A DNA stretch of 64,000 nt, from positions 1 to 64,000 of the forward strand of contig NZ_KZ679067.1 in assembly GCF_003024195.1 (NCBI RefSeq). The letters are read 5' to 3'. The notes below the pieces were generated by a model, which worked only from the letters and a program-made list of their open reading frames with translations, ran no database searches and was not told the origin of the DNA. Each line of letters begins with the position of its first letter. Positions within the stretch are counted from its first letter, which is position 1. The DNA comes from Streptomyces dioscori (GTDB lineage Bacteria; Actinomycetota; Actinomycetes; Streptomycetales; Streptomycetaceae). The translations under genes and the position numbers were made by a program. Below, piece by piece: positions 25,326 through 33,330 of this stretch.

Positions 25326-26264
25326 GTGAGTACATTCCCCCAGGCAGACCCCAAGGACCGCCCCGCGCGCCTCACCGTCGGCGTCGTCGGCGCCGGGCGG
25401 GTGGGCCCCGCCCTGGCCGCGTCGCTCCAGCTCGCCGGGCACCGCCCGGTGGCCGCGTCCGGGGTCTCCGACGCCTCCCGGCGCCGCGCCGCCCACCTGC
25501 TGCCCGACGTGCCGCTGGTGACACCCGAGCAGGTCCTGGAGCGGGCCGACCTGGTCCTGCTGACGGTCCCCGACGACGCCCTGCCGGGCCTGGTCGAAGG
25601 GCTCGTCGACACCGGTTCCGTCCGGCCGGGCCAGCTCCTGGTGCACACCTCGGGACGGTACGGGGCGCGGATCCTCGACCCCGCCCTGCGCGCCGGGGCG
25701 CTGCCGCTGGCCCTGCACCCCGCGATGACGTTCAGCGGCACCCCCGTGGACGTGCAGCGGCTCGCCGGCTGCTCCTTCGGGATCACCGCCCCCGAGGAGC
25801 TGCGGCTGGCCGCCGAGGCCCTGGTCATCGAGATGGGCGGCGAGCCCGAGTGGATCGCCGAGGAGTCCCGGCCGCTGTACCACGCGGCCCTCGCGCTCGG
25901 CGCCAACCACCTGGTGACCCTGGTCGCCGAGTCCATGGACCTGCTGCGCGCGGCCGGCGTCGACGCCCCGGACCGGATGCTGGGCCCGCTCCTCGGCGCC
26001 GCACTGGACAACGCCCTCAGATCGGGCGACGCGGCCCTCACCGGACCGGTGGCGCGCGGCGACGCGGGCACGGTCGCCGCGCACATCACCGAGCTGCGCG
26101 CGCACGCCCCGCAGACCGTCGCCGGCTACCTCGCGATGGCCCGCGCGACGGCCGACCGGGCCCTCGCCCACGGCCTGCTCAAGCCGGAGCTCGCGGAGGA
26201 CCTCCTGGGCGTACTCGCCGACGGCCCCGACGGACCGGACGTCCCCGAGGGAGACGTCCGATGA
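25326..26264 (+). CDS. Rossmann-fold DUF2520 dehydrogenase-like protein
   Basis: The 312-residue protein begins with an NAD(P)-binding motif VGVVGAGRVGPALAASL. Then come strand-turn segments VLLTVPDDALPGLV and the LALHPAMTFSGT signature of the DUF2520 family. A C-terminal helical domain (from about residue 170) resembles the 6-phosphogluconate/ketopantoate dehydrogenase dimerisation domain. It stands immediately before panC (73-nt gap) in a pantothenate/NAD operon, so a ketopantoate reductase role is a reasonable guess, not proven. The GTG start at 25326 has a GGAAGG site. Confidence 0.85.
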   Translation: MSTFPQADPKDRPARLTVGVVGAGRVGPALAASLQLAGHRPVAASGVSDASRRRAAHLLPDVPLVTPEQVLERADLVLLTVPDDALPGLVEGLVDTGSVRPGQLLVHTSGRYGARILDPALRAGALPLALHPAMTFSGTPVDVQRLAGCSFGITAPEELRLAAEALVIEMGGEPEWIAEESRPLYHAALALGANHLVTLVAESMDLLRAAGVDAPDRMLGPLLGAALDNALRSGDAALTGPVARGDAGTVAAHITELRAHAPQTVAGYLAMARATADRALAHGLLKPELAEDLLGVLADGPDGPDVPEGDVR

Positions 26265-26337
26265 CGCGCGCGGGGTCAGGCTCGGGCGCCGACAACCGGG
26301 GCGCCGACAACTCAGGCACCGGGAACGGAGCAGTCCG

Positions 26338-27330
26338 ATGACCACCGTCCTGCTGAGCACCGCCGACGAGCTCCACGCGCGCGTGCGCACGGGCCGCCGC
26401 GCCGTCGTCATGACGATGGGCGCCCTGCACGAGGGCCACGCCACCTTGATCCGCACCGCCCGGGAACTCGCGGGCGGCGACGGCGAGGTCGTCGTCACCG
26501 TCTTCGTGAACCCCCTCCAGTTCGGCGCGGGCGAGGACCTCGACCGCTACCCGCGCACCCTGGACGCCGACATCAAGATTGCCGAACAGGCGGGCGCGGA
26601 CGTCGTGTTCGCTCCTTCCATGGACGAGGTCTACCCGGGCGGCGAACCCCAGGTCCGGATCAGCGCGGGACCGATGGGGGAGCGCCTTGAGGGCTCCACG
26701 CGCCCCGGGCACTTCGACGGCATGCTCACCGTCGTCGCCAAGATGCTGCACCTCACCGGGCCCGACGTGGCGCTGTTCGGGCAGAAGGACGCCCAGCAGC
26801 TCGCCCTGATCCGCCGTATGGTGCGCGACCTGAACTTCGGCGTGGAGATCGTCGGCGTCCCGACCGTGCGCGAGGCGGACGGTCTCGCCCTGTCCAGCCG
26901 CAACCGCTATCTGTCGGCCGGCGAGCGCCGCACCGCGCTCGCCCTCTCCCAGGCCCTGTTCGCGGGCAGCGACCGGCACGCCGCCCAGGAGGCCCTGTGC
27001 GCGCGGGCCCGCGAGGTGCCCGCCACGCACGCGCGTGCCGAGGCCCTCAGCGCCATCGGCGAGTCCCGCGCCGCCGCCGACACGCACGCCGTCGCCAAGG
27101 CGGCCCCCGGGGGCCCCGCCGCGGTCCGCGCCGCCGCCCGGCTGGTCCTCGACGACGCGGCCCGGCTCAGCCCGCCGCTCACCCTGGACTACCTGGCGCT
27201 GGTGGATCCGTCCGACTTCACCGAGATCCCGGACGGCCACACCGGTGAGGCGGTCCTCGCCGTCGCCGCCCGGGTCGGCACGACCCGGCTGATCGACAAC
27301 ATTCCTCTGACCTTCGGAGCCGCCTCGTGA
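26338..27330 (+). CDS. panC: Pantothenate synthetase (pantoate-beta-alanine ligase)
   Basis: PanC activates D-pantoate with ATP and joins it to beta-alanine. The 330-residue protein shows the nucleotidyl-transferase HxGH motif in TMGALHEGHATLI, the pantoate-binding FGAGEDLDRYPRTL, GQKDAQQL, and the KMSKS-like loop SSRNRYLS. It is about 40 residues longer than the E. coli enzyme because of an Ala/Arg-rich insertion near residues 220-270. The ATG has a GGAG site. The stop overlaps the nadB GTG in GTGA, so the two genes are translationally coupled. Confidence 0.95.
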   Translation: MTTVLLSTADELHARVRTGRRAVVMTMGALHEGHATLIRTARELAGGDGEVVVTVFVNPLQFGAGEDLDRYPRTLDADIKIAEQAGADVVFAPSMDEVYPGGEPQVRISAGPMGERLEGSTRPGHFDGMLTVVAKMLHLTGPDVALFGQKDAQQLALIRRMVRDLNFGVEIVGVPTVREADGLALSSRNRYLSAGERRTALALSQALFAGSDRHAAQEALCARAREVPATHARAEALSAIGESRAAADTHAVAKAAPGGPAAVRAAARLVLDDAARLSPPLTLDYLALVDPSDFTEIPDGHTGEAVLAVAARVGTTRLIDNIPLTFGAAS

Positions 27331-29303
27331 CCAGCACAGGCACCAGCACGGGCGCCGGTACGGGCGCCGGCACAGCCGGTACGGGAACCGGCACAGGTGC
27401 AAGTACGGGCACCGGCACGGGCATACGACTGCACGCACCCGCGCCCGGCTGGTCCGTCACCGCCGACGTCGTGGTCGTCGGCTCCGGAGTCGCCGGACTC
27501 ACCACCGCGCTGCGCTGCGACGCCGCAGGACTGCGGACGGTCGTCGTCACCAAGGCCCGCCTCGACGACGGCTCCACCCGCTGGGCCCAGGGCGGCATAG
27601 CCGCGGCCCTGGGAGAGGGCGACACCCCCGAGCAGCACCTCGACGACACCCTGGTCGCGGGCGCCGGCCTGTGCGACGAGGACGCCGTGCGCATCCTCGT
27701 CACCGAGGGCCCCGACGCCGTACGCCGTCTGATCGAGACCGGCGCCCACTTCGACGAGTCCGAAGAGGGCGATCTGGAGCTGACCCGCGAGGGCGGCCAC
27801 CACCGCCGCCGTATCGCCCACGCGGGCGGCGACGCGACCGGCGCCGAGATCTCCCGCGCCCTCGTCGAGGCGGTCCGCGCGCGCGGGCTGCGCACGGTCG
27901 AGAACGCGCTCGTCCTGGACCTCCTCACGGACGACGGCGGACGTACGGCGGGTGTGACCCTGCACGTCATGGGAGAGGGCCAGCACGACGGCGTGGGAGC
28001 CGTCCACGCGCCCGCGGTGGTCCTAGCGACCGGCGGCATGGGCCAGGTCTTCTCGGCGACCACCAACCCGTCGGTGTCCACCGGCGACGGCGTGGCGCTG
28101 GCCCTGCGGGCGGGCGCCGAGGTCTCCGACCTCGAATTCGTGCAGTTCCACCCCACCGTGCTGTTCCTGGGCGCGGACGCGGAAGGCCAGCAGCCGCTCG
28201 TGTCCGAGGCGGTACGGGGCGAGGGCGCCCATCTCGTCGACGCGCACGGCGAGCGCTTCATGCTGGGGCAGCACGAACTGGCCGAACTGGCGCCACGGGA
28301 CATCGTCGCCAAGGGCATCACGCGGCGCATGCAGGAGCAGGACGCCGAGCACATGTACCTGGACGCCCGGCACTTCGGCGCGCACATGTGGGAGCACCGC
28401 TTCCCGACGATCCTGGCCGCCTGCCGCGCCCACGGCATCGACCCGGTCACCGGGCCGATCCCGGTCGCCCCGGCCGCCCACTACGCCTCCGGAGGCGTGC
28501 GCACCGACTCCCGGGGCCGTACGACCGTGCCCGGCCTGTACGCGTGCGGCGAGGTCGCCTGCACCGGCGTCCACGGCGCCAACCGGCTCGCCTCCAACTC
28601 CCTCCTGGAGGGACTCGTCTACGCCGAGCGCATCGCGGCGGACATCGCGGCGGGCCATGACGCGGACAGCCGTGACGGAAACCCTCTCGGCGAGGGTCGG
28701 CAGGACGAGAACCGTCCCAGGGAGGGTGGGCGGGACGAGACCCGTCCCCGGGAGGGCCGGCAGGACGGGAACCCTCTCGGTGAGGGCCGGCAGGACGAGA
28801 ACCGCCTCCACGCGCGCGTGCCCTCGCCCGCCGCCGACCGGCCGGAGAAGCCCGGCCACCCGCTGCTCGCCGCCGAGGCCCGGTTCGCGATCCAGCGGAT
28901 CATGACGGACGGCGCCGGCGTCCTGCGCTCGGCAGGATCCCTGGAGACCGCCGCCGACCGCCTCCAGCAACTGCACACCGACGCCCGCGACGCCCTCGAC
29001 GAGAACGGCAAGACGGCCGAGCCGGGCGTCGACACCTGGGAGGCGACCAACCTCCTGTGCGTGGCCCGCGTCCTGGTCGCCGCCGCCCGCCTCCGCGAGG
29101 AGACCCGCGGCTGCCACTGGCGCGAGGACCGGGGCGAACGGGACGACGACAACTGGCGGCGCCACATCGTCGTACGGCTCAATCCCGACCGGACGCTCGC
29201 GGTACGCACCACCGACACCGCAGACTTCCCCCCGACACTTCCCCGGGCCCGCGACCGCGCGCGCACCGGGAGTACCCCCACGCCCAGCCCCCAGGAGCAG
29301 TGA
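27327..29303 (+). CDS. nadB: L-aspartate oxidase
   Basis: NadB oxidises L-aspartate to iminoaspartate with FAD, the first step of de novo NAD synthesis. The 658-residue protein has the FAD Rossmann motif VVVVGSGVAGLTTALR from about residue 49. Active-site blocks RWAQGGIAAAL and HHRRRIAHAGGDATGAEI, and the C-terminal SNSLLEGLVYAERIAADIA, are also present. Two features are odd. About 32 residues of Gly/Thr dipeptides form the N-terminus. A 10-residue repeat (GEGRQDENRP type, about 4.5 copies; nt 28670-28820) is inserted between the FAD domain and the helical C-terminal domain. The GTG start overlaps the panC stop, and the stop lies next to the nadC start. NadA, the partner enzyme, is not in this window. 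Confidence 0.94.
   Translation: MTSTGTSTGAGTGAGTAGTGTGTGASTGTGTGIRLHAPAPGWSVTADVVVVGSGVAGLTTALRCDAAGLRTVVVTKARLDDGSTRWAQGGIAAALGEGDTPEQHLDDTLVAGAGLCDEDAVRILVTEGPDAVRRLIETGAHFDESEEGDLELTREGGHHRRRIAHAGGDATGAEISRALVEAVRARGLRTVENALVLDLLTDDGGRTAGVTLHVMGEGQHDGVGAVHAPAVVLATGGMGQVFSATTNPSVSTGDGVALALRAGAEVSDLEFVQFHPTVLFLGADAEGQQPLVSEAVRGEGAHLVDAHGERFMLGQHELAELAPRDIVAKGITRRMQEQDAEHMYLDARHFGAHMWEHRFPTILAACRAHGIDPVTGPIPVAPAAHYASGGVRTDSRGRTTVPGLYACGEVACTGVHGANRLASNSLLEGLVYAERIAADIAAGHDADSRDGNPLGEGRQDENRPREGGRDETRPREGRQDGNPLGEGRQDENRLHARVPSPAADRPEKPGHPLLAAEARFAIQRIMTDGAGVLRSAGSLETAADRLQQLHTDARDALDENGKTAEPGVDTWEATNLLCVARVLVAAARLREETRGCHWREDRGERDDDNWRRHIVVRLNPDRTLAVRTTDTADFPPTLPRARDRARTGSTPTPSPQEQ
28674..28815 (+). 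repeat. 30-nt in-frame tandem repeat inside nadB
   Basis: About 4.5 units of 30 nt encode GEGRQDENRP-like decapeptides. Copies 1 and 4 are the most alike. The frame is preserved, so the repeat number can vary without breaking the enzyme. Confidence 0.8.
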
Positions 29304-29308
29304 CAGAA

Positions 29309-30325
29309 GTGAGCACCCCGGACCTTCCCCTCCTCGACGGCGGTGGCTGCGGCGACGGCTGCGGCTGCGGCGAGTACAGCGCCGACGACGTGGAGTACGC
29401 CGAGTACGCCGAGTGCGGGCTCGACCCCGCCCTCGCACAGCTCCTCGCCGACGCCGGGCTCGACCCCGTCGAGGTCGAGGACATCGCGCATCTGGCCATC
29501 GAGGAGGACCTCGACCACGGCGTGGACGTGACCACCGTCGCGACCATCCCCGAGGAGGCCGTCTCCACCGCCGACTTCACCGCCCGCGAGGCCGGTGTCG
29601 TGGCGGGCCTGCGGATCGCCGAGGCAGTCGTCTCCGTGGTCTGCACCGACGAGTTCGAGGTCGAGCGGCACGTCGACGACGGTGACCGCGTCGAGGCCGG
29701 GCAGCGGCTCCTGAGCGTCACGACCCGCACCCGGGACCTGCTGACCGCCGAGCGCAGCGCGCTGAACCTGCTGTGCCGCCTCTCCGGCATCGCGACGGCC
29801 ACGCGCGCGTGGGCGGACGTCCTGGAAGGTACCGGTACGCGCGTACGGGACACCCGCAAGACGACCCCCGGGCTGCGCTCCCTGGAGAAGTTCGCGGTCC
29901 GCAGCGGAGGCGGTGTCAACCACCGCATGTCCCTCTCGGACGCGGCCCTCGTCAAGGACAACCACGTGGTCGCCGCGGGCGGTGTCGCCCAGGCCTTCAA
30001 GGCCGTCCGGGAGACCTTCCCCGAGCTGCCCATCGAGGTCGAGGTCGACACCGTGGACCAGCTGCGCGAAGTCCTGGACGCCGGCGCCGACCTCATCCTG
30101 CTGGACAACTTCACGCCCACCGAGTGCGAGGAGGCCGTGGCCCTGGTGGGAGGGCGCGCGCTCCTGGAGGCCTCGGGCCGCCTCACCCTGGACACCGCCG
30201 GGGCGTACGCGCGCACGGGCGTCGACTTCCTCGCGGTGGGCGCCCTCACGCACTCCTCGCCCATCCTGGACATCGGCCTCGACCTGCGCGACGCCTCCGA
30301 GACGCCCCTGAGCGAGGCTGAGTAG
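29309..30325 (+). CDS. nadC: Nicotinate-nucleotide pyrophosphorylase (quinolinate phosphoribosyltransferase)
   Basis: NadC converts quinolinate and PRPP to nicotinate mononucleotide with loss of CO2. The 338-residue protein shows the family blocks RDTRKTTPGLRSLEKFAV (phosphate and quinolinate contacts), GGGVNHRMSLSD, VKDNHV, and VEVDTVDQL followed by LLDNF. It carries about 45 extra N-terminal residues, including a cysteine cluster GGCGDGCGCGEY that could bind metal. GTG 29309 lies 11 nt after AGGAG and gives MSTPDL. GTG 29300, which overlaps the nadB stop, is too close to that site. Confidence 0.93.
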   Translation: MSTPDLPLLDGGGCGDGCGCGEYSADDVEYAEYAECGLDPALAQLLADAGLDPVEVEDIAHLAIEEDLDHGVDVTTVATIPEEAVSTADFTAREAGVVAGLRIAEAVVSVVCTDEFEVERHVDDGDRVEAGQRLLSVTTRTRDLLTAERSALNLLCRLSGIATATRAWADVLEGTGTRVRDTRKTTPGLRSLEKFAVRSGGGVNHRMSLSDAALVKDNHVVAAGGVAQAFKAVRETFPELPIEVEVDTVDQLREVLDAGADLILLDNFTPTECEEAVALVGGRALLEASGRLTLDTAGAYARTGVDFLAVGALTHSSPILDIGLDLRDASETPLSEAE

Positions 30326-30327
30326 GC

Positions 30328-31125
30328 ATGCTGCTCACCATCGACGTCGGCAACACGCACACCGTCCTCGGGCTCTTCGACGGCGAGGACATCGTCGAGC
30401 ACTGGCGCATCTCCACGGACGCGCGCCGCACCGCGGACGAACTCGCCGTGCTCCTCCAGGGCCTGATGGGCATGCACCCGCTCCTCGGCGACGAACTGGG
30501 CGACGGCATCGACGGCATCGCGATCTGCTCGACCGTGCCCTCGGTCCTGCACGAGCTGCGCGAGGTGACCCGCCGCTACTACGGGGACGTACCCGCCGTC
30601 CTCGTCGAACCGGGCATCAAGACGGGCGTCCCGATCCTGATGGACAACCCCAAGGAGGTCGGCGCCGACCGCATCATCAACGCGGTCGCGGCGGTCGAGC
30701 TGTACGGCGGGCCGGCCATCGTCGTCGACTTCGGTACGGCGACGACCTTCGACGCGGTGTCCGCTCGCGGGGAGTACGCCGGTGGTGTCATCGCGCCCGG
30801 CATCGAGATCTCCGTGGAGGCGCTCGGTGTGCGGGGAGCGCAGCTCCGCAAGATCGAGATCGCCCGTCCCCGTACCGTCATCGGCAAGAACACGGTCGAG
30901 GCGATGCAGTCCGGGATCATCTACGGGTTCGCCGGGCAGGTCGACGGGGTCGTCCACCGCATGGCCCGCGAGCTCGCGGAGGACCCGGACGACGTGACGG
31001 TCATCGCGACGGGCGGGCTCGCGCCGATGGTGCTCGGTGAGGCGTCGGTGATCGACGAGCACGAGCCGTGGCTGACGCTGATCGGGCTGCGGCTGGTGTA
31101 CGAACGGAACGTCTCCCGCACGTAG
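30328..31125 (+). CDS. coaX: Type III pantothenate kinase
   Basis: CoaX phosphorylates pantothenate, the first step of CoA synthesis, and unlike type I kinases is not inhibited by CoA. The 265-residue protein has the ASKHA phosphate-1 motif TIDVGNTHTVLGLF at the N-terminus, the metal aspartate region AIVVDFGTATTFD, and the adenosine motif ATGGLAPM. It begins only 2 nt after the nadC stop, completing an operon that joins pantothenate activation to NAD synthesis. Downstream lies a large repeat array. Confidence 0.95.
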   Translation: MLLTIDVGNTHTVLGLFDGEDIVEHWRISTDARRTADELAVLLQGLMGMHPLLGDELGDGIDGIAICSTVPSVLHELREVTRRYYGDVPAVLVEPGIKTGVPILMDNPKEVGADRIINAVAAVELYGGPAIVVDFGTATTFDAVSARGEYAGGVIAPGIEISVEALGVRGAQLRKIEIARPRTVIGKNTVEAMQSGIIYGFAGQVDGVVHRMARELAEDPDDVTVIATGGLAPMVLGEASVIDEHEPWLTLIGLRLVYERNVSRT

Positions 31126-31786
31126 CCGCTCCGCTGGGTGGGCCGTGCGAGAGCGCGGGCACGCGGTGGCTGACCGCGCAGTTCCCCGCGCCCCTGGGTG
31201 AGTGCCACCGGGGGTGAGTGGGATTGTGCGGGTCGGTCGTGGCTGGTCGCGCAGTTCCCCGCGCCCCTGGGTGGGTGGGGGCGGGGGACGTGCGTTGTCG
31301 GCAGGCCGTCCACGGACCCGCAGGTACCTACTCACCCCCGGTGGCACCCCCCTGGGGGCGCGAGGAACTGCGCGGCCAAGCACAGCGAACCTGCAGGTAG
31401 CCACTAGGCCCCGGTGGCACCCCCGTGGGGGCGCGGGGAACTGCGCGGCCAAGCACAGCGAACCCGCAGGTACCCACTCGCCCCTGGTGGCACCCCCTGG
31501 GGGCGCGAGGAACTGCGCGGCCAAGCACAGCGGACCCGCACACACCCACTCACTCCCGGTGGCGCCCCCCTGAGGGGCGCGGGGAACTGCGCGGTCGACC
31601 GCCACGGACCCGCACACGCCCGCCCGCCCTCGGTGGCACCTACCCCGGGGGCGCGGCGAACCGCGCAGTCGGTTCGCGCGTTCCCGCCCGCCCCGGCGGC
31701 ACCCCCGTGGAACGGCCCGGCACGGAGCCACGCCGCGTGACGGCCGATCTACGGGTTTTGTCTGATTAGCGCGTATCTTCGTGATC
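31126..31786. repeat. Array of dispersed repeats: two reverse units facing five or six forward units of about 73 nt
   Basis: This 661-nt gap is almost wholly repeats. Forward cores lie at 31176-31194 and 31249-31267. Reverse cores lie at 31355-31373, 31428-31446, 31500-31518, 31574-31592 and a degenerate one at 31648-31666. On the right side whole units starting GGTGGCACC repeat at 31340, 31413, 31486, 31558 and 31632, with a partial unit at 31695, so spacing is 72-74 nt. The left part holds the same unit in the opposite orientation. I see no gene here. The unit carries an RGGGGAACTGCGCGG hairpin arm and a spacer ending in CCCGCAGGTACCCACTC. Confidence 0.85.
31774..31779 (+). promoter_or_regulatory. 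-10 box of predicted leaderless transcript
   Basis: TATCTT is followed by 7 nt and ATG 31787. It marks the end of the repeat array. Confidence 0.5.
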
Positions 31787-32413
31787 ATGCCCACGCCTCA
31801 CGGATCCCGCGGCGGCATGGCGTTCGGTACGGAGGAGCTGCGTGTGCTCCGACGTGCGCTCGCTCTCGCCCTTCACCCCGGCCCCGCCTCGGCCCAGGAC
31901 GTCCAGGACTGCCTCCACCTGGCGGAGAGCGTCGACGAGGCGACCCGCGAGGGCGCCCGCCTGCGTACGTTCCTGCTGGCCGACCTCGCCCGTTACCGCG
32001 CCGCCCTGCCGGGCACGGCGGCCGGCTATCTGACGCTCATGGAGGAGGCCCTGGGCGCCGGCCACCGCCCGGTCCCCGACGACATGGCCGCCCTGCGCGC
32101 CCTGCGCGGCAACCCCGTGGCCGCCGCCCTCCTCGACCGCTGCGAGACGCTCGTGGAGCAGGACGTGCGCACCCGCCTCGCCCGCCGCTGCGTGCCGGCC
32201 TCGCGCATCGGCTCGCGTACGCGGTTGACGGCCCTCCCCGGCGGAAAGCCCGCCGAGCGGGGAGCTGGTGACCCGGCCTCCCGGCCCGCCCAGGAGCCGT
32301 CGCGCCGGGACCGCCCCATCCCGACCCCGGGCGAGGTCTTCCCCCCACGGCGCAAGCCGTCCGCTCCGCCCCCGAGCCCCGACGCCCCTCCCCGGCAGCT
32401 CGCCGCCGTCTAG
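31787..32413 (+). CDS. Conserved Streptomyces protein of unknown function
   Basis: The 208-residue product has a helical N-terminal half (FGTEELRVLRRALALALHP, then QDVQDCLHLAESVDEATREG) with conserved Asp and Glu spacing. A Pro/Arg-rich, probably disordered C-terminal third follows. There is no signal peptide or membrane helix, and I do not recognise a domain. The start is set by TATCTT 7 nt before ATG 31787. Its TAG stop lies inside the left arm of a 26-bp perfect palindrome, so the palindrome may have changed where the protein ends. Confidence 0.75.
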   Translation: MPTPHGSRGGMAFGTEELRVLRRALALALHPGPASAQDVQDCLHLAESVDEATREGARLRTFLLADLARYRAALPGTAAGYLTLMEEALGAGHRPVPDDMAALRALRGNPVAAALLDRCETLVEQDVRTRLARRCVPASRIGSRTRLTALPGGKPAERGAGDPASRPAQEPSRRDRPIPTPGEVFPPRRKPSAPPPSPDAPPRQLAAV

Positions 32414-32472
32414 GGCCTGTCTGACAATTCCCGTCTGCCGGGCGACGACGGGAATTGTCAGACAGGCCCTAG
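32410..32472. repeat. 26-bp perfect inverted repeat flanked by CTAG; terminator or MITE-like insertion
   Basis: Arms 32410-32435 and 32447-32472 are perfectly complementary around an 11-nt loop. Each outer end is CTAG and the inner sequence begins GGGCCTGTCTGACAATTCCC. The stop codon of the upstream gene (TAG, 32411-32413) is in the left arm. No T-run follows. It could be a strong bidirectional terminator or a small non-autonomous element with CTAG target duplication. Confidence 0.8.
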
Positions 32473-32527
32473 GGCACGTGCGCGGCGGGTCCGTGACCCC
32501 GATCCCCGCCCGGCCCGGCGCCCTGGC

Positions 32528-32533
32528 TACTCT
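32528..32533 (+). promoter_or_regulatory. -10 box of predicted leaderless transcript
   Basis: TACTCT is followed by 7 nt and ATG 32541. Confidence 0.5.
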
Positions 32534-32540
32534 GGACGGC

Positions 32541-32720
32541 ATGGAATACGTCTCCGCGCTCGTGCCCCCGGTAGTGATGGCCGTGTTCTTCACCGGTCTG
32601 ATCGTGACGATCGTGAAGACCCAGGGCGGTGCCAACAAGGCCAAGGAGGACGCGGTCGTCGACGCGGTCCTCGCCCGCGCCGAGCACGCCCGCCAGACCC
32701 ACCGCGACACCGAGGCCTGA
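32541..32720 (+). CDS. Small single-pass membrane protein (59 aa)
   Basis: The product is short: an N-terminal hydrophobic helix (about residues 5-26, SALVPPVVMAVFFTGLIVTIV) followed by a charged cytoplasmic tail ending HARQTHRDTEA. The pattern of a helix, then Lys/Gln/Gly, then a helical polar tail is seen in small Streptomyces membrane proteins of unknown role. A leaderless promoter box and a textbook terminator downstream make it a self-contained transcription unit, which supports it as a real gene. Confidence 0.75.
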   Translation: MEYVSALVPPVVMAVFFTGLIVTIVKTQGGANKAKEDAVVDAVLARAEHARQTHRDTEA

Positions 32721-32752
32721 GCGCGGCCCCCGGCACACACCGCTCACGGCAC

Positions 32753-32795
32753 GGCGTACGACTCATAAGCTTTTCGAGTCGTACGCCCTTTTTGT
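32753..32795 (+). terminator. Rho-independent terminator
   Basis: A 12-bp stem (GGCGTACGACTC at 32753-32764 with its complement at 32776-32787) and an 11-nt loop are followed by CTTTTTGTT. It is the only terminator in the window with a clear T-run, and it follows the small membrane protein gene. Confidence 0.92.
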
Positions 32796-32848
32796 TGCTG
32801 TTTGTCGGTCGACGCCACGTCCACCACGTGATCGGTGACATCTCCCCC

Positions 32849-32854
32849 TATTGT
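32849..32854 (+). promoter_or_regulatory. -10 box of predicted leaderless BlaI-type gene
   Basis: TATTGT is followed by 7 nt and GTG 32862. It chooses this start over GTG 32835. Confidence 0.55.
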
Positions 32855-32861
32855 TCTGGCT

Positions 32862-33320
32862 GTGCCTCGCCCATTGGGAGAACTCGAAGACTCGGTCATG
32901 ACGCGGGTGTGGAAGTGGAACCGCCCGGTGACCGTACGAGAAGTCCTGGAAGACCTTCAGCAGGAGCGGTCCATCGCCTACACCACGGTGATGACCGTTT
33001 TGGACAATCTCCATCAGAAGGGCTGGGTGCGCCGTGAGGCGGAAGGCCGGGCCTATCGATATGAGGCGGTCTCCACCCGGGCCGCCTACTCGGCCGCACT
33101 CATGAACGACGCCTGGACGCAGAGCGACAACCCGGCCGCCGCTCTCGTCGCCTTCTTCGGCATGATGTCCCCACAACAGCGCGAAGCACTGCGCGATGCC
33201 GTGCGTATCGTCCAAGGGCCGGAAACGCCCGCCGTGGAGAACGCCGCCGCGGAGAACGCCGTGGCGGAGAACGCCGCCACGGAGAACCCCGCCGCCGCAG
33301 AGGGCGCGACCGGGGGATAG
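32862..33320 (+). CDS. BlaI/MecI/CopY-family transcription repressor
   Basis: The 152-residue winged-helix protein begins MPRPLGELEDSVMTRVW, with the recognition region RSIAYTTVMTVLDNLHQKGWVRR near residue 40-65 and a dimerisation helix after it. It matches BlaI-type repressors, which bind palindromes near TACANNTGTA. No BlaR/MecR-type sensor protease or beta-lactamase is adjacent, so the inducer is unknown. The C-terminus is an Ala/Glu/Asn repeat (AENAAAENAVAENAATEN) of five-residue units, which relatives with a longer tail may vary. The stop codon TAG at 33318-33320 is also part of the next gene's predicted -10 box. Confidence 0.88.
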   Translation: MPRPLGELEDSVMTRVWKWNRPVTVREVLEDLQQERSIAYTTVMTVLDNLHQKGWVRREAEGRAYRYEAVSTRAAYSAALMNDAWTQSDNPAAALVAFFGMMSPQQREALRDAVRIVQGPETPAVENAAAENAVAENAATENPAAAEGATGG

Positions 33321-33323
33321 CGT
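33318..33323 (+). promoter_or_regulatory. -10 box overlapping the BlaI-type stop codon
   Basis: TAGCGT starts at the stop codon of the BlaI-type gene and ends 7 nt before ATG 33331, suggesting a separate leaderless mRNA. Confidence 0.5.
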
Positions 33324-33330
33324 CCGGTTC

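Noticed and set aside
31340..31710. Regular units that resemble a CRISPR array
   Set aside because: The units are long (about 73 nt), differ by substitutions along their whole length, have no unique spacers, and no cas gene is near.
28619..31794. Long minus-strand frames opposite nadB, nadC and coaX
   Set aside because: The plus-strand genes are clear enzymes; the frames are low-complexity Arg/Gly/Asp translations.
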